Part shown: positions 54,119-62,525 of the stretch, piece after piece | Position numbering within the stretch: the first letter of the stretch is position 1 | How the letters are laid out: each line of letters begins with the position of its first letter | Assembly (NCBI GenBank): GCA_017624025.1 | Contig: JAGANY010000046.1 | Span: 1-64,000, forward strand | Reading direction: 5' to 3' | Length of the DNA stretch: 64,000 nucleotides | From: Ruminiclostridium sp. | GTDB taxonomy: Bacteria > Bacillota > Clostridia > Oscillospirales > Ruminococcaceae | Position numbers and translations under genes: made by a program | Notes under the pieces: model-generated | Seen by the model: only the letters and a program-made list of their open reading frames with translations | Told to the model about the DNA's origin: nothing | Databases searched by the model: none

Positions 54119-55177
54119 TCAGATAAGCGTTTTAAGATATGCCGTAAGCTTTTCAGCAGCCTTACCGTGTGTTTTTGCAGTAGGATGATAATTTGCGGCA
54201 TAGCCGTCTTCAAGAAGCTGGACATCGAAACGGAATGTGGAAATATTGTTATCGCCTGTTTCCTTGCTGTACTCAGCAGCAGCCTTTTCAACATAAGGGC
54301 AGAGTCTGTCAGTCATAATACCGAGAGAACATACAATCTTTGCCTCAGGATTGTTCCTGCGTACTGTTTTTAAGAACTCAACATACTTTTCGCAATACTC
54401 AGCACGTCTTTCTTCGTCTTCAAGACAGTAGCTGTCATCGTTTGTTCCGAGATTTATAAGGATAAGGTCAGGCTGACGTACAGAAAAGTCCCACTTTATA
54501 TCCTGTGGCTTTACTGAACCGAAATCGCCGATAGTATATGCAGGGTTTTCGTAATAAGGCGGGAGAAGCTCCTTAGCATTCTTTACTCCGTCTCCTGTAT
54601 AACCGGAAATAATACCGTATCCGCTGTAGGAAACCATACTATAATCAACATCAAGAGCCTTTGCGGTACGATAAGCGTAAGCACGGGTAACGTCTTCTGT
54701 TGCAGTAAGGAAATTATGGTTTTCGTCTTCATCGTCAATACCATAACCACAGGTTATTGAGTCGCCGATAAATTCAATGAAAACAGGCTTATTGGCTGTA
54801 GGAGATATTTCACCGCAAACAGCTATTTCATCAATGGAAAGTGCAGACATTGCCGCTTCAGAAAGCTTTACAACAGTTACAACCGCACTTGTTTCCTCTT
54901 CGCTTTCAATAATTGTAAATGTCTTTCCATCGTCACGGATAAGCTCGTCAATAATACGTTCACCGTTTACGTAAAAAGCAATACGTGCCTTATCCTTTTC
55001 GCATTCGGGGTCTGTATTCTTACCGATACTGTCGCTTCCGATTTTTATTTCACACTTTGTGCCTTTAAAATTAAACTCAACGCCAGACCCGGAAAGCCCG
55101 CACCAGAGCTTTTCACCGTCAAAGTATGTTCTGCCGATTAATTTTACGTTTTCCTTTGTTGCCTTTAATACGTTCAT
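54119..55177 (-). CDS. CE2-like SGNH esterase
   Basis: A 352-residue protein with an N-terminal beta-sandwich-like region (about 1-125) and a C-terminal SGNH hydrolase domain. Blocks are EFIGDSITCGYGIDD (nucleophile Ser), INLGTNDD, and NYHPT near the end with the catalytic His. The pattern fits carbohydrate esterase family 2, which removes acetyl groups from xylan and other polysaccharides. No signal peptide is visible, so it is either cytoplasmic or exported by another route. The start follows AAAGGGG. Confidence 0.85.
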   Translation of the reverse strand: MNVLKATKENVKLIGRTYFDGEKLWCGLSGSGVEFNFKGTKCEIKIGSDSIGKNTDPECEKDKARIAFYVNGERIIDELIRDDGKTFTIIESEEETSAVVTVVKLSEAAMSALSIDEIAVCGEISPTANKPVFIEFIGDSITCGYGIDDEDENHNFLTATEDVTRAYAYRTAKALDVDYSMVSYSGYGIISGYTGDGVKNAKELLPPYYENPAYTIGDFGSVKPQDIKWDFSVRQPDLILINLGTNDDSYCLEDEERRAEYCEKYVEFLKTVRRNNPEAKIVCSLGIMTDRLCPYVEKAAAEYSKETGDNNISTFRFDVQLLEDGYAANYHPTAKTHGKAAEKLTAYLKTLI

Positions 55178-55258
55178 AAATACCCCTTTATAGTCATATA
55201 AGAATTTTTTTACATTATATCATACCATTAATCAAAAGTCAATCAAACGCAACAGAAA

Positions 55259-55287
55259 AGCCGTTCCGCATATATTACGGAACGGCT
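55259..55287 (-). terminator. Terminator of the VWA lipoprotein gene
   Basis: AGCCGTTCCG at 55259-55268 pairs with CGGAACGGCT at 55278-55287. A TTTTCTG tract follows on the minus strand. Confidence 0.75.
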
Positions 55288-55297
55288 GTGGTTTATT

Positions 55298-56635
55298 TTA
55301 TTCAATATAGCTTTCGATAATTCTTACTATCATATCGTTGAGCTTCTCAACCTGGTAATAACCGATAGTAGGTTCTAAGTGGCTGCCGCCTACGCCGCTA
55401 TGGTCAGTAAGGAAGGTGTATGTTCCGCCTGTTGCAACCGCAAAGCTACGGCAAAGGTACTCAGTTTCGGTATCAACACCGCTGGACGCTACGGGAATAA
55501 TTCTTATGCCTTCTGCAGAAGCGGCAGTTATGGTTGAAGTAAGGACATCGGAATTATTGCTTGTACAATGAGGCGGTGCGTCAAGTACAAGGAACATAAG
55601 CTTTGTATTATTATCATCCCACTTATGATTATATACAGCATCAGAAAGTGCCTCTTCAACAGCTTCCTCGTAATCTCCGCCGCCGCTTGCGTACTGGTTA
55701 TTCAAATCACGTACCGCACTGCTTATATTATCGGTAAATTCAAAGGAGCGTACTACATAGTCATCATCAACGTCACGATAGAAATTAACGCTTAAACGAA
55801 CAGGAATATTATTTTTTGATACAACACGGTCAACGATATTTGTAAGCTCGGTCTGGAGATAAGAAAGCTCATCACCCATTGAACCTGTTGTATCTATAAC
55901 AAACATAAGGTCAAGACCTTTTACCGAAGACTGTGACTGAACCTCGAGAGCTATTTCTCCGCCCTGTGAATATTCAGCTTCGGCAAGAACCGAACCGTTA
56001 TACTCAGCTACTACTTTTGTAGGCTGGTACTGGTTATTGTTATCAAAGCCAGAAAACAGATACGCCGCACCGCTATTGTCTGTTACGGATTCCCAGATAA
56101 CAGTATTGCCCGAAAGAAGCTTTACAGTAATATTTTCAGCAGGCTGCTGGTTACTTGTAACAGTAACTGCAACACGGTTCAATGTATTAAGATTCCAGCG
56201 TGTCGGGATATAGCTCCATTCGTCCTGGCGGTTTGTAAGAAGATTAGTCCAGAAATCATAATTCTTGTTATCGCACCATTCACCGCTTGTGAGTAAACCG
56301 GCGTGAGCCTGGTTCTGTGTTGAAATATGAGGCTCAATATAAAATTCTTCTTCAGTCTTATAGTCTCCGACAGCAATAGTATCTTCGGCTGCATAATCTC
56401 CTCCGCTTGCGGAACCGTCGGAAACCGATTCAAAGGAATCTGCCGCACCGCCGACCGCATCATCCACAGCAGGTGCCTCAGCATAGCCTTCTTCCGCCTT
56501 TAATCCTCCGCCAAAAGCACCGCCGTCAGCAGCCGCTGCTGTACCGGCAGATCTTTCAGAATTGCTTTCGCCACAGGATGTTAATAACAATGCCGCACAG
56601 ATAGTTAATATACAGGATAAACGTTTAAATTTCAT
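55298..56635 (-). CDS. VWA-domain lipoprotein
   Basis: A 445-residue lipoprotein. Signal peptide with lipobox LLLTSC (Cys about 21), then an Ala/Gly/Ser-rich low-complexity linker to about residue 95, a middle domain with Ig-like strands (about 150-235), and a von Willebrand factor A domain from about 243 with the MIDAS motif DTTGSMGDE. VWA domains bind proteins through metal. The partner is unknown. The start follows GAAAGG. It is transcribed alone. Confidence 0.85.
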   Translation of the reverse strand: MKFKRLSCILTICAALLLTSCGESNSERSAGTAAAADGGAFGGGLKAEEGYAEAPAVDDAVGGAADSFESVSDGSASGGDYAAEDTIAVGDYKTEEEFYIEPHISTQNQAHAGLLTSGEWCDNKNYDFWTNLLTNRQDEWSYIPTRWNLNTLNRVAVTVTSNQQPAENITVKLLSGNTVIWESVTDNSGAAYLFSGFDNNNQYQPTKVVAEYNGSVLAEAEYSQGGEIALEVQSQSSVKGLDLMFVIDTTGSMGDELSYLQTELTNIVDRVVSKNNIPVRLSVNFYRDVDDDYVVRSFEFTDNISSAVRDLNNQYASGGGDYEEAVEEALSDAVYNHKWDDNNTKLMFLVLDAPPHCTSNNSDVLTSTITAASAEGIRIIPVASSGVDTETEYLCRSFAVATGGTYTFLTDHSGVGGSHLEPTIGYYQVEKLNDMIVRIIESYIE

Positions 56636-56735
56636 AATAAACCTTTCCTTTCTTTAAAATAACATTTCATAGCACTATGTTTACTGTATTAGCAGGCTAA
56701 ATTACTGCCTTTGATAATAAAACCTCGCAAAAAAG

Positions 56736-56765
56736 AAAAAAGTTGCAAAATAATGCAACTTTTTC
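56736..56765 (-). terminator. Terminator of the deaminase gene
   Basis: AAAAGTTGC and GCAACTTTT form a stem with T-tracts on the minus strand, just past the stop of the deaminase gene. Confidence 0.75.
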
Positions 56766-56774
56766 CGAAATATT

Positions 56775-57260
56775 TCAATAGCTGTCTCTTCCCTCGAGAC
56801 TTTCATCGTTTTCTATCCATTCCTGTACATCTATAATACGGTATTCGTTCTTGTTTTCCCTTACAATAACCTTTTCTATACCAGCATTAAGAATCTGACG
56901 CTTACACATAGAGCAAGGCTCAACGTTTCCTACCTGTTCGCCTGTCTTAGCATCGTGGCAGGCGAGATAAATAGTTGAACCTATCATATCACTTCTCGAC
57001 GCACCGATAATAGCATTTGCTTCAGCGTGTACAGAACGGCAAAGCTCGTATCTTTCACCTCTCGGAATAGAAAGCTTTTCACGGACACAGCCTACATCAC
57101 AGCAGTTTTTTCTTCCTCGGGGAGCACCGTTATAGCCTGTAGAAATAATCTGGTCATTCTTTACAATAATGGCACCGAACTGACGTCTTAAACAAGTGCT
57201 TCTCTCGCATACTGCTTCGGCTATATCAAGATAATAATTTATCTTATCACGTCTTTCCAT
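56775..57260 (-). CDS. dCMP deaminase (ComEB-like)
   Basis: A 161-residue zinc enzyme that converts dCMP to dUMP for thymidylate synthesis. The catalytic motif is VHAEANAI, and the zinc site EPCSMCKRQILNAG. GAIIVKNDQIISTGYNGAPRG is also conserved in the family. The start follows GGAGG. In Bacillus the homologue sits in the comE operon, but here it is alone. Confidence 0.92.
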   Translation of the reverse strand: MERRDKINYYLDIAEAVCERSTCLRRQFGAIIVKNDQIISTGYNGAPRGRKNCCDVGCVREKLSIPRGERYELCRSVHAEANAIIGASRSDMIGSTIYLACHDAKTGEQVGNVEPCSMCKRQILNAGIEKVIVRENKNEYRIIDVQEWIENDESLEGRDSY

Positions 57261-57372
57261 AATATGTATTCCTCCGACAAAAATTACTATATACTATTAA
57301 AACATATTACGCCGTTTTTGTCAACCGAATAAGCGTTATTTTAATATTTTGGAAAATTATCGGGGAAAACTA

Positions 57373-57401
57373 TTGACTTTTATTTTCCCATTTGGTATAA
57401 T
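57373..57401 (+). promoter_or_regulatory. Promoter of the tRNA-Leu/tRNA-Pro unit
   Basis: TTGACT at 57373-57378 and TATAAT at 57396-57401, 17 bases apart, 16 bases before tRNA-Leu. Confidence 0.75.
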
Positions 57402-57417
57402 ATATAGGCAGTTGAAC

Positions 57418-57503
57418 GCGGATATGGTGGAATGGCAGACACGTCGGCTTCAGGTGCCGATGGTAGCAATACCGTGCAGGTTCAAGTCCTGTTATCCGCA
57501 CCA
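57418..57503 (+). tRNA. tRNA-Leu (CAG)
   Basis: An 86-nt class II tRNA with encoded CCA. The acceptor is GCGGATA with TATCCGC. The anticodon arm is TCGGC TTCAGGT GCCGA, so the anticodon is CAG. A long variable arm and a TTCAAGTC T-loop are present. Confidence 0.95.
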
Positions 57504-57526
57504 TTCGCATAGTGTTCTTCTGTTAA

Positions 57527-57554
57527 TATATCGAGATGTGGCTCAGTTTGGTAG
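57527..57554 (+). pseudogene. Duplicated 5' end of tRNA-Pro
   Basis: 28 bases identical to 57719-57746, covering the acceptor 5' strand and D-arm of the tRNA-Pro that starts at 57724. The normal anticodon and T arm do not follow. A stretch of 164 bases with two strong hairpins does (57555-57601 and 57607-57653). TGTCTCG at 57686-57692 could pair with the acceptor CGAGATG. Confidence 0.7.
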
Positions 57555-57723
57555 CATTTTTCTTGACCGTTGCCTGTGGCAAATCAAGGGAAAGAAAAAT
57601 GGTGCAGCGGTCGAAATTATGTGACGTAAGGAACAAATAATTTCGGGAACCGCAAATGTAAGCTGCGTAGCAGTGCTCTGAACCCTGTCTCGGATAATAA
57701 AGCTTAATATATAAAATCTATAT

Positions 57724-57800
57724 CGAGATGTGGCTCAGTTTGGTAGAGCGCTGCGTTCGGGACGCAGAGGCCGTGGGTTCGAATCCCGTCATCTCGACCA
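57724..57800 (+). tRNA. tRNA-Pro (CGG)
   Basis: A 77-nt tRNA with encoded CCA. Acceptor CGAGATG with CATCTCG, anticodon arm CTGCG TTCGGGA CGCAG (anticodon CGG), T-loop TTCGAAT. The discriminator base is A. Confidence 0.96.
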
Positions 57801-57807
57801 TAAATAG

Positions 57808-57846
57808 AACACCGACCACGCGATTTATGTGGTCGGTGTTTTTTCA
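57808..57846 (+). terminator. Terminator after tRNA-Pro
   Basis: A perfect 12-bp stem, 57808-57819 with 57829-57840, followed by TTTT. It may also serve the convergent ABC-F gene. Confidence 0.85.
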
Positions 57847-57870
57847 TTATCAAAAAGAAAACGCATATTA

Positions 57871-59358
57871 CTATATTTCAATTACCGATGTAGCAATCTT
57901 CCTCTGGAATGCGATATCGTGTTCCACGAAAATCATTGTCGGCTTGAATTCGTCAATAAGCTCTTCAATCTGTATTCTCGAATTAATATCAATAAAATTT
58001 AGCGGTTCATCCCATACATAAAGATGGGCTGGAGTGCTTAAGCTCGAAGCAATAAGAACTTTTTTCTTCTGCCCTCCGCTGTAATTTTCAATACGCTTGC
58101 TTAGCTGTTCCGCCGAAAAACCAAGCTTACAGAGTATAGCTCTGAATAAATTTTCGTCAATCCCCGCCGAAGACGCAAACTCAGATAATGTTCCAGAAAG
58201 ATGAGAAAAATCCTGGCTTACATAAGATATTACAAGACGACTTCCTAACGAAATATTACCGCTATGCGGAATATCATAACCACAGATAAGCTTTAATATG
58301 CTGGATTTTCCCGAGCCGTTTCTTCCCTTGATAAGAATTCTTTCTCCCGAATTTACAGAAAAAGAAACATTTTCACAAACATTACGGCTTCCGTAATTAA
58401 TCGTAAGGTTTTCAGCATACATCAAGGTTTTACTATGATAAGCGAGAGACGGTATCTTAAGCGAAAGCTTATACTCGATATTTTTCAGGAGATTTGATTT
58501 TTCGGCAATATCGGCCTCAATTCTCGTTTCGATTGCCTTTGAACGGCTCATAAGCTTCTTGCTTTTTGCACCAAGATACGAACGTCTCGAAATAGATTTT
58601 TCGGTATTCTTCGGGTCAAAGCCTATCTTTTCCCTTTCGATACAGTTCGAATGCTCAGCAGCCGATTTAGCCGCTTTTTCAAGCCCTTTTATCTCTCTTT
58701 TAAGCTTTTCGTTCTGTATAGCCTCAAAATTATCACGGTTTTCCTTATTAACCTCCCAGCTTGAATAATTGCCCTTTTCAATAACAATATCAGCACGATT
58801 AATGGATAAAATATGGTCAATACAGCTGTCAAGAAAAACACGGTCGTGGGAAACGAGTATAATACCTTTCTTACGGTTAAGATACTTACCTACCGTTATT
58901 CTTCCGTCTGCATCAAGATGGTTAGTCGGTTCGTCAATAAGAAGAAAGCTGTTCTCCTTAAGAAAAAGCACCGCAAGCATAACCTTTGTTCTCTCGCCGT
59001 TAGACAATGTGTTGAATGGACGATAAAGAACATCGGCTTCAACATTAAGCAGATTTAACTCACGCATAAGCTCCCAATGTTCAAAAGTCGGACAGATTTT
59101 TTCGCATATATCGATTGTAATCTCATTATCATCCTCAATTTCAAAGGGAAAGTACTCGAAATTTACAGAAGATGATATATTGCCTCTGTATTCGAGACCG
59201 CCCATAAGGAGCTTCAGAAAAGTAGTCTTTCCCCGTCCGTTTCTTCCCGTAAATCCAAGCTTCCAATCAGTATCTATCCTGAAACATACGTTTTCAAAAA
59301 TATTATCATAACTTCCGTCATAAGCGAAAGTAAGATTTTCAACATTTATCATTGACAT
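57871..59358 (-). CDS. Lsa-like ABC-F ribosome protection protein
   Basis: A 495-residue protein with two ABC ATPase domains and no membrane helices. Domain 1 has GRNGRGKTT (Walker A), LSNGERTKV (signature) and LLIDEPTNHLD (Walker B); domain 2 has GRNGSGKSS, NYSGGQKKK and YVWDEPLNF. A charged linker of about 100 residues lies between. The architecture fits the Lsa/Vga group of ABC-F proteins that dislodge lincosamides, streptogramin A and pleuromutilins from ribosomes. The start follows AAGGAGG. The leader upstream has a small peptide and a terminator. Confidence 0.9.
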   Translation of the reverse strand: MSMINVENLTFAYDGSYDNIFENVCFRIDTDWKLGFTGRNGRGKTTFLKLLMGGLEYRGNISSSVNFEYFPFEIEDDNEITIDICEKICPTFEHWELMRELNLLNVEADVLYRPFNTLSNGERTKVMLAVLFLKENSFLLIDEPTNHLDADGRITVGKYLNRKKGIILVSHDRVFLDSCIDHILSINRADIVIEKGNYSSWEVNKENRDNFEAIQNEKLKREIKGLEKAAKSAAEHSNCIEREKIGFDPKNTEKSISRRSYLGAKSKKLMSRSKAIETRIEADIAEKSNLLKNIEYKLSLKIPSLAYHSKTLMYAENLTINYGSRNVCENVSFSVNSGERILIKGRNGSGKSSILKLICGYDIPHSGNISLGSRLVISYVSQDFSHLSGTLSEFASSAGIDENLFRAILCKLGFSAEQLSKRIENYSGGQKKKVLIASSLSTPAHLYVWDEPLNFIDINSRIQIEELIDEFKPTMIFVEHDIAFQRKIATSVIEI

Positions 59359-59377
59359 AAAGCATTACCTCCTTAAA

Positions 59378-59405
59378 ATAAAAACAGCCGCAGGAATACT
59401 GCGGC
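59378..59405 (-). terminator. Attenuator terminator before ABC-F gene
   Basis: Minus strand: GCCGCAG (59405-59399) pairs with CTGCGGC (59393-59387) around a 5-base loop and is followed by TGTTTTTATTTT. It lies 20 bases before the start of the ABC-F gene. Confidence 0.85.
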
Positions 59406-59585
59406 ATAGAAAATGGAGGCACAGAAAACACGGTTCTGTACATCAATCTATAACAATGAAAATCCGCAAAAATTCCTGCACGGCACAGCAAACAAGACGG
59501 TATAAACCGCCAATAGCTATTGCCGAAAAATAATCATCAGGAATTTTTACGCATCTTTTCACCTCAAATCAAATTTAATGCAATC
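59387..59585 (-). promoter_or_regulatory. Attenuation leader of the ABC-F gene
   Basis: Arm 1 (59551-59538) covers the leader-peptide codons and pairs with arm 2 (59478-59465) over 14 bases. Arm 2 can instead pair through GCAGGAAT (59480-59473) with ATTCCTGC (59397-59390). That would break the terminator hairpin 59405-59387. A ribosome stalled on the leader peptide would block arm 1 and switch on read-through. This is the layout of antibiotic-inducible attenuators. Confidence 0.8.
59537..59554 (-). CDS. Five-codon leader peptide MRKNS
   Basis: ATG CGT AAA AAT TCC TGA, preceded by GAGGTG at correct spacing (ACCTC at 59561-59565 on the plus strand). Its codons form arm 1 of the attenuator of the ABC-F gene. 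It presumably acts only through stalling and not through the peptide product. Confidence 0.75.
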   Translation of the reverse strand: MRKNS

Positions 59586-59614
59586 ATATTATCACAAAAA
59601 AGTATTATTGTCAA
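59586..59614 (-). promoter_or_regulatory. Promoter of the ABC-F gene
   Basis: Minus strand: TTGACA (59614-59609), 17 bases, TAATAT (59591-59586). It is about 32 bases upstream of the leader peptide. Confidence 0.7.
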
Positions 59615-59664
59615 CATATTTTTTAAAATTAATTCAAATAAAAATAATAATTTTAAAAAAAGAC

Positions 59665-59693
59665 TTGACTTTCGGATAAAATTATGGTAATAT
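59665..59693 (+). promoter_or_regulatory. Promoter of the tRNA-Ser pair
   Basis: TTGACT at 59665-59670 and TAATAT at 59688-59693, 17 bases apart. Confidence 0.65.
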
Positions 59694-59720
59694 ATATAGG
59701 TAATTTGAGACATCGGATAT

Positions 59721-59809
<89 letters not shown>

Positions 59810-59830
59810 AATATTTTTTTACCAACACTT

Positions 59831-59920
59831 GCAGAAATACCCAAGTGGTGAAGGGGCTCCCCTGCTAAGGGAGTAGGTCGGGAAACCGGCGCGAGGGTTC
59901 AAATCCCTCTTTCTGCGCCA
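59831..59920 (+). tRNA. tRNA-Ser (GCT)
   Basis: A 90-nt class II tRNA with CCA. Acceptor GCAGAAA with TTTCTGC, anticodon arm CTCCC CTGCTAA GGGAG (anticodon GCT), long variable arm. Confidence 0.95.
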
Positions 59921-59924
59921 GCAA

Positions 59925-59957
59925 AACACCTTGTACGTTTGTACAAGGTGTTTTTGT
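59925..59957 (+). terminator. Terminator of the tRNA-Ser pair
   Basis: AACACCTTGTAC pairs with GTACAAGGTGTT around GTTT and is followed by TTTGTTT. Confidence 0.85.
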
Positions 59958-59979
59958 TTATTTATGTTTTATCAGATAA

Positions 59980-60006
59980 AGGCACACGAAAATTCACCGT
60001 GTGCCT
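59980..60006 (-). terminator. Terminator of the extended sigma-factor gene
   Basis: AGGCACACG at 59980-59988 and CGTGTGCCT at 59998-60006, with a short T-rich run on the minus strand. Confidence 0.6.
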
Positions 60007-60012
60007 GTATTT

Positions 60013-61644
60013 TTATATAAGAATATAAAGCCCAGCGGCTGATTTTGAATAATCCTCGGGCTGTGCTAATGCCTTGTCCCAACCGTAACGGAACAGTGTG
60101 TCTGTCCGTTGGAAAAACACCGACATATCCCAGTGAATAAAGTTGCTCATTAAATCCTTACGTACATAAGGCAGGAGAATTTTCTCAACACCTTCACTTA
60201 CCTTGTCGGCAAATTCTTCTGCAAGCGACTTTACTTCAGCGTATATAAGGTCGCAGATTTCATTGAAAACTTCACGTCTTATAATCGGAAGCTGAACAAT
60301 AAGCTTATCATCTTCCTTTTTTAACAAACCGTTTTTAAGAAAATCAGCTGCCATAACCTCCTCGTGAACAGACAGATTTTTACGGGGATTTTCCGATAAT
60401 GCAATAAGCAGAGAAATATTGTTTCCGTCAACCCACCTGTCACGGCCTCTGCGCCAGTCGTTTTCGTCATCGCAGTCATTAGGAAAGGGCTCGAATTCAT
60501 AATTGTTTATAAATTCAATTTTGCCATACTCTGATGTTGTAAAATCCTGGTGCAGACATGACCAGCCATGGTCTTTAAGCTTTTCCCATACAGAGTTATC
60601 GAAGCTTTCGTCAGCGAGAGTATATTCCATTGTTAATCGGTATTCTCTTTCCACTTCATTCTTTATGCCATATTTCTTCGCATAATGATATTTTCCGTGA
60701 TTACCGAAGGAGTAGCTTGCTAAAACGTATAAAAGCCATAACAGATAGCCGTAATCAAAATCATTTCCGTAAAAATCGAGAGCCGTGATTTTATCCTTTA
60801 GATTAAAAAGAATGTTGCTGATTTTTTCCGCATATCCGTCATCATGGAAAATGTCGCAGACTAAAATTCTTGCTTCAATGTGCTTCTGGCGTGGGAAAAC
60901 GCAGTGGTTTGCAATATACTTGCCCTTTGCAGGTGAAACAAGTAGGTTTATACCTGTCATTTTTTCAATAATTTCTTCAAGATAAAGGGGTGCTACTCCC
61001 ATCTCGTCTGCAATTTCATTTACTGTTTTTGCATCGCTTCGGCAGATAACCATAATCTGCGGACAGATTTTAGAGCTATTCATAAGAAGCGCTGCCTTTC
61101 TTGCAGAATGACCTAAGAACCAGTCTACATCAGCAGGTGCATAAGCAGTTTTACCTATATTATTCATATTTTGAAACCTCTCTTTCAGATTTTTCTTTGC
61201 GTCAAACAAACGGCGTTTTACGGTTCCCTCGGGAATATCCAGTTCATCTGCAATTTGTCTGACCGTCTGCTCTTTCAGGTAAAAGCGTATAATGATTTCA
61301 CGGTGAATTGAAGCAAGCCTTGACAGAGAGAAATTAAGCTGAGATATATCCTCTGCGGCGATAATGCTTTCAATGGGCTGTGGTATTTCCGCCGCCATAC
61401 CGCCTGCGGTTTCGAGGGGTAAGGCAGAATTCTGCTTACTTGCGATATAGTCCGCATATTTGTTACGTGCCATTTTCCAGTACCAAGAAACAAAGCTTAC
61501 AAATTCCTTTCCGCTTGCAATAACACGCAGGGCTTCATACAGAATATCCTGCGACAAGTCCTTTGCGGCTTCGGTATCGGAAATTCGCTTTACGCAGAAC
61601 AGATATGTAGCTTCAATCAGTTCATTTGTGATAAATTCATTCAT
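60013..61644 (-). CDS. ECF-like sigma factor with long C-terminal extension
   Basis: A 543-residue protein. Residues about 1-75 are sigma region 2 (ISDTEAAKDLSQDILYEALR), about 100-160 region 4 (REIIIRFYLKEQTVRQIADELDIPEGTVKRRL). About 380 residues follow that are not usual for sigma factors: a winged-helix-like stretch near 200-245 (AKTVNEIADEMGVAPLYLEEI) and a large tail rich in Trp, Tyr and Asp with no motif I know. The start at 61644 is set by AGAGG. No anti-sigma gene is adjacent, so the extension may sense the signal itself. Confidence 0.8.
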   Translation of the reverse strand: MNEFITNELIEATYLFCVKRISDTEAAKDLSQDILYEALRVIASGKEFVSFVSWYWKMARNKYADYIASKQNSALPLETAGGMAAEIPQPIESIIAAEDISQLNFSLSRLASIHREIIIRFYLKEQTVRQIADELDIPEGTVKRRLFDAKKNLKERFQNMNNIGKTAYAPADVDWFLGHSARKAALLMNSSKICPQIMVICRSDAKTVNEIADEMGVAPLYLEEIIEKMTGINLLVSPAKGKYIANHCVFPRQKHIEARILVCDIFHDDGYAEKISNILFNLKDKITALDFYGNDFDYGYLLWLLYVLASYSFGNHGKYHYAKKYGIKNEVEREYRLTMEYTLADESFDNSVWEKLKDHGWSCLHQDFTTSEYGKIEFINNYEFEPFPNDCDDENDWRRGRDRWVDGNNISLLIALSENPRKNLSVHEEVMAADFLKNGLLKKEDDKLIVQLPIIRREVFNEICDLIYAEVKSLAEEFADKVSEGVEKILLPYVRKDLMSNFIHWDMSVFFQRTDTLFRYGWDKALAQPEDYSKSAAGLYILI

Positions 61645-61792
61645 AGTTTTTACCTCTTGCAAATCGATTTACGCTTAATAAGTCTGAAAATCTGTAAAAA
61701 GGTTCGGTAATTTCATAATAATATTTTTTTAAAATTATGTCAATAAAAAACAACTTGGCCTTATCATCTGCAAATTAATAAAATATAAAAAA

Positions 61793-61816
61793 GCGGTACT
61801 CCGTACGAAGTACCGC
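61793..61816 (-). terminator. Terminator of pduL
   Basis: GCGGTACT at 61793-61800 pairs with AGTACCGC at 61809-61816. TTTTTTATATTTT follows on the minus strand. Confidence 0.8.
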
Positions 61817-61838
61817 ATTCCTTATGTATGAAAAAAAA

Positions 61839-62420
61839 TTAAAGCTCCTTAATAATTTCGCCCATCATACCGGGAGCTGCACAGATAGCGTTGGATTCGT
61901 CTGTATCAATGTGCATAGCATCAGCGAAGTTTTCGCTTACTCTTACAACAACATCGCCGAGAACTGCTGTTCTGCCGTTTGTTTCAGCCTTAACCCATAC
62001 AACATCCTTGTTCTTTAAGCCGAGCTTTTCAGCTGTTTCGGGAATCATATGGATGTGACGCTGTGCTACGATAACGCCTTCGCTTATTTCAATTTCACCA
62101 GCAGGTCCGATAATCTTGCATCCGGGTGTACCAGCGATATCGCCGGATTCTCTGATAACAACGGGAACGCCGATAGAACGTGCGTCTGTTGCGGAAAGTT
62201 CAACCTGTGTTGCAGGACGTACAGGTCCTAAAATAGATACGTTTGCAAGCTGCTTCTTAGGTCCTACGATTGTAACTCTTTCTTCACATGCGTACTGACC
62301 AGGCTGGGAAAGGTCCTTCTTCTTTGTGAGTTCTGCACCCTTTCCGAATAATACTTCAAGAGCTTCTGCACTTACGTGGATGTGACGTGCAGATGTTTCG
62401 ATTAAAATTTTGTTAGACAT
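61839..62420 (-). CDS. pduL: Phosphate propanoyltransferase/phosphotransacetylase PduL
   Basis: A 193-residue enzyme that interconverts acyl-CoA and acyl-phosphate. The paired His motifs SARHIHVS near residue 13 and AQRHIHMIP near 120 bind zinc and are diagnostic of PduL. There is no encapsulation peptide and no microcompartment gene nearby, so it probably replaces Pta in making acetyl- or propionyl-phosphate in the cytoplasm. The start follows GGAGG. Confidence 0.95.
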   Translation of the reverse strand: MSNKILIETSARHIHVSAEALEVLFGKGAELTKKKDLSQPGQYACEERVTIVGPKKQLANVSILGPVRPATQVELSATDARSIGVPVVIRESGDIAGTPGCKIIGPAGEIEISEGVIVAQRHIHMIPETAEKLGLKNKDVVWVKAETNGRTAVLGDVVVRVSENFADAMHIDTDESNAICAAPGMMGEIIKEL

Positions 62421-62525
62421 TGTTTTAAACCTCCATGTCCAGATTATATTACCATATAATTATACAACTAAATGCTGTAAAAATCAAGCACATTTTAGGA
62501 TATTTTGTAAATTCGGATATTAATT

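Noticed and set aside
57349..57624. 91-codon plus-strand frame across tRNA-Leu
   Set aside because: It translates a complete tRNA gene and the duplicated tRNA-Pro end, so it is not protein-coding.
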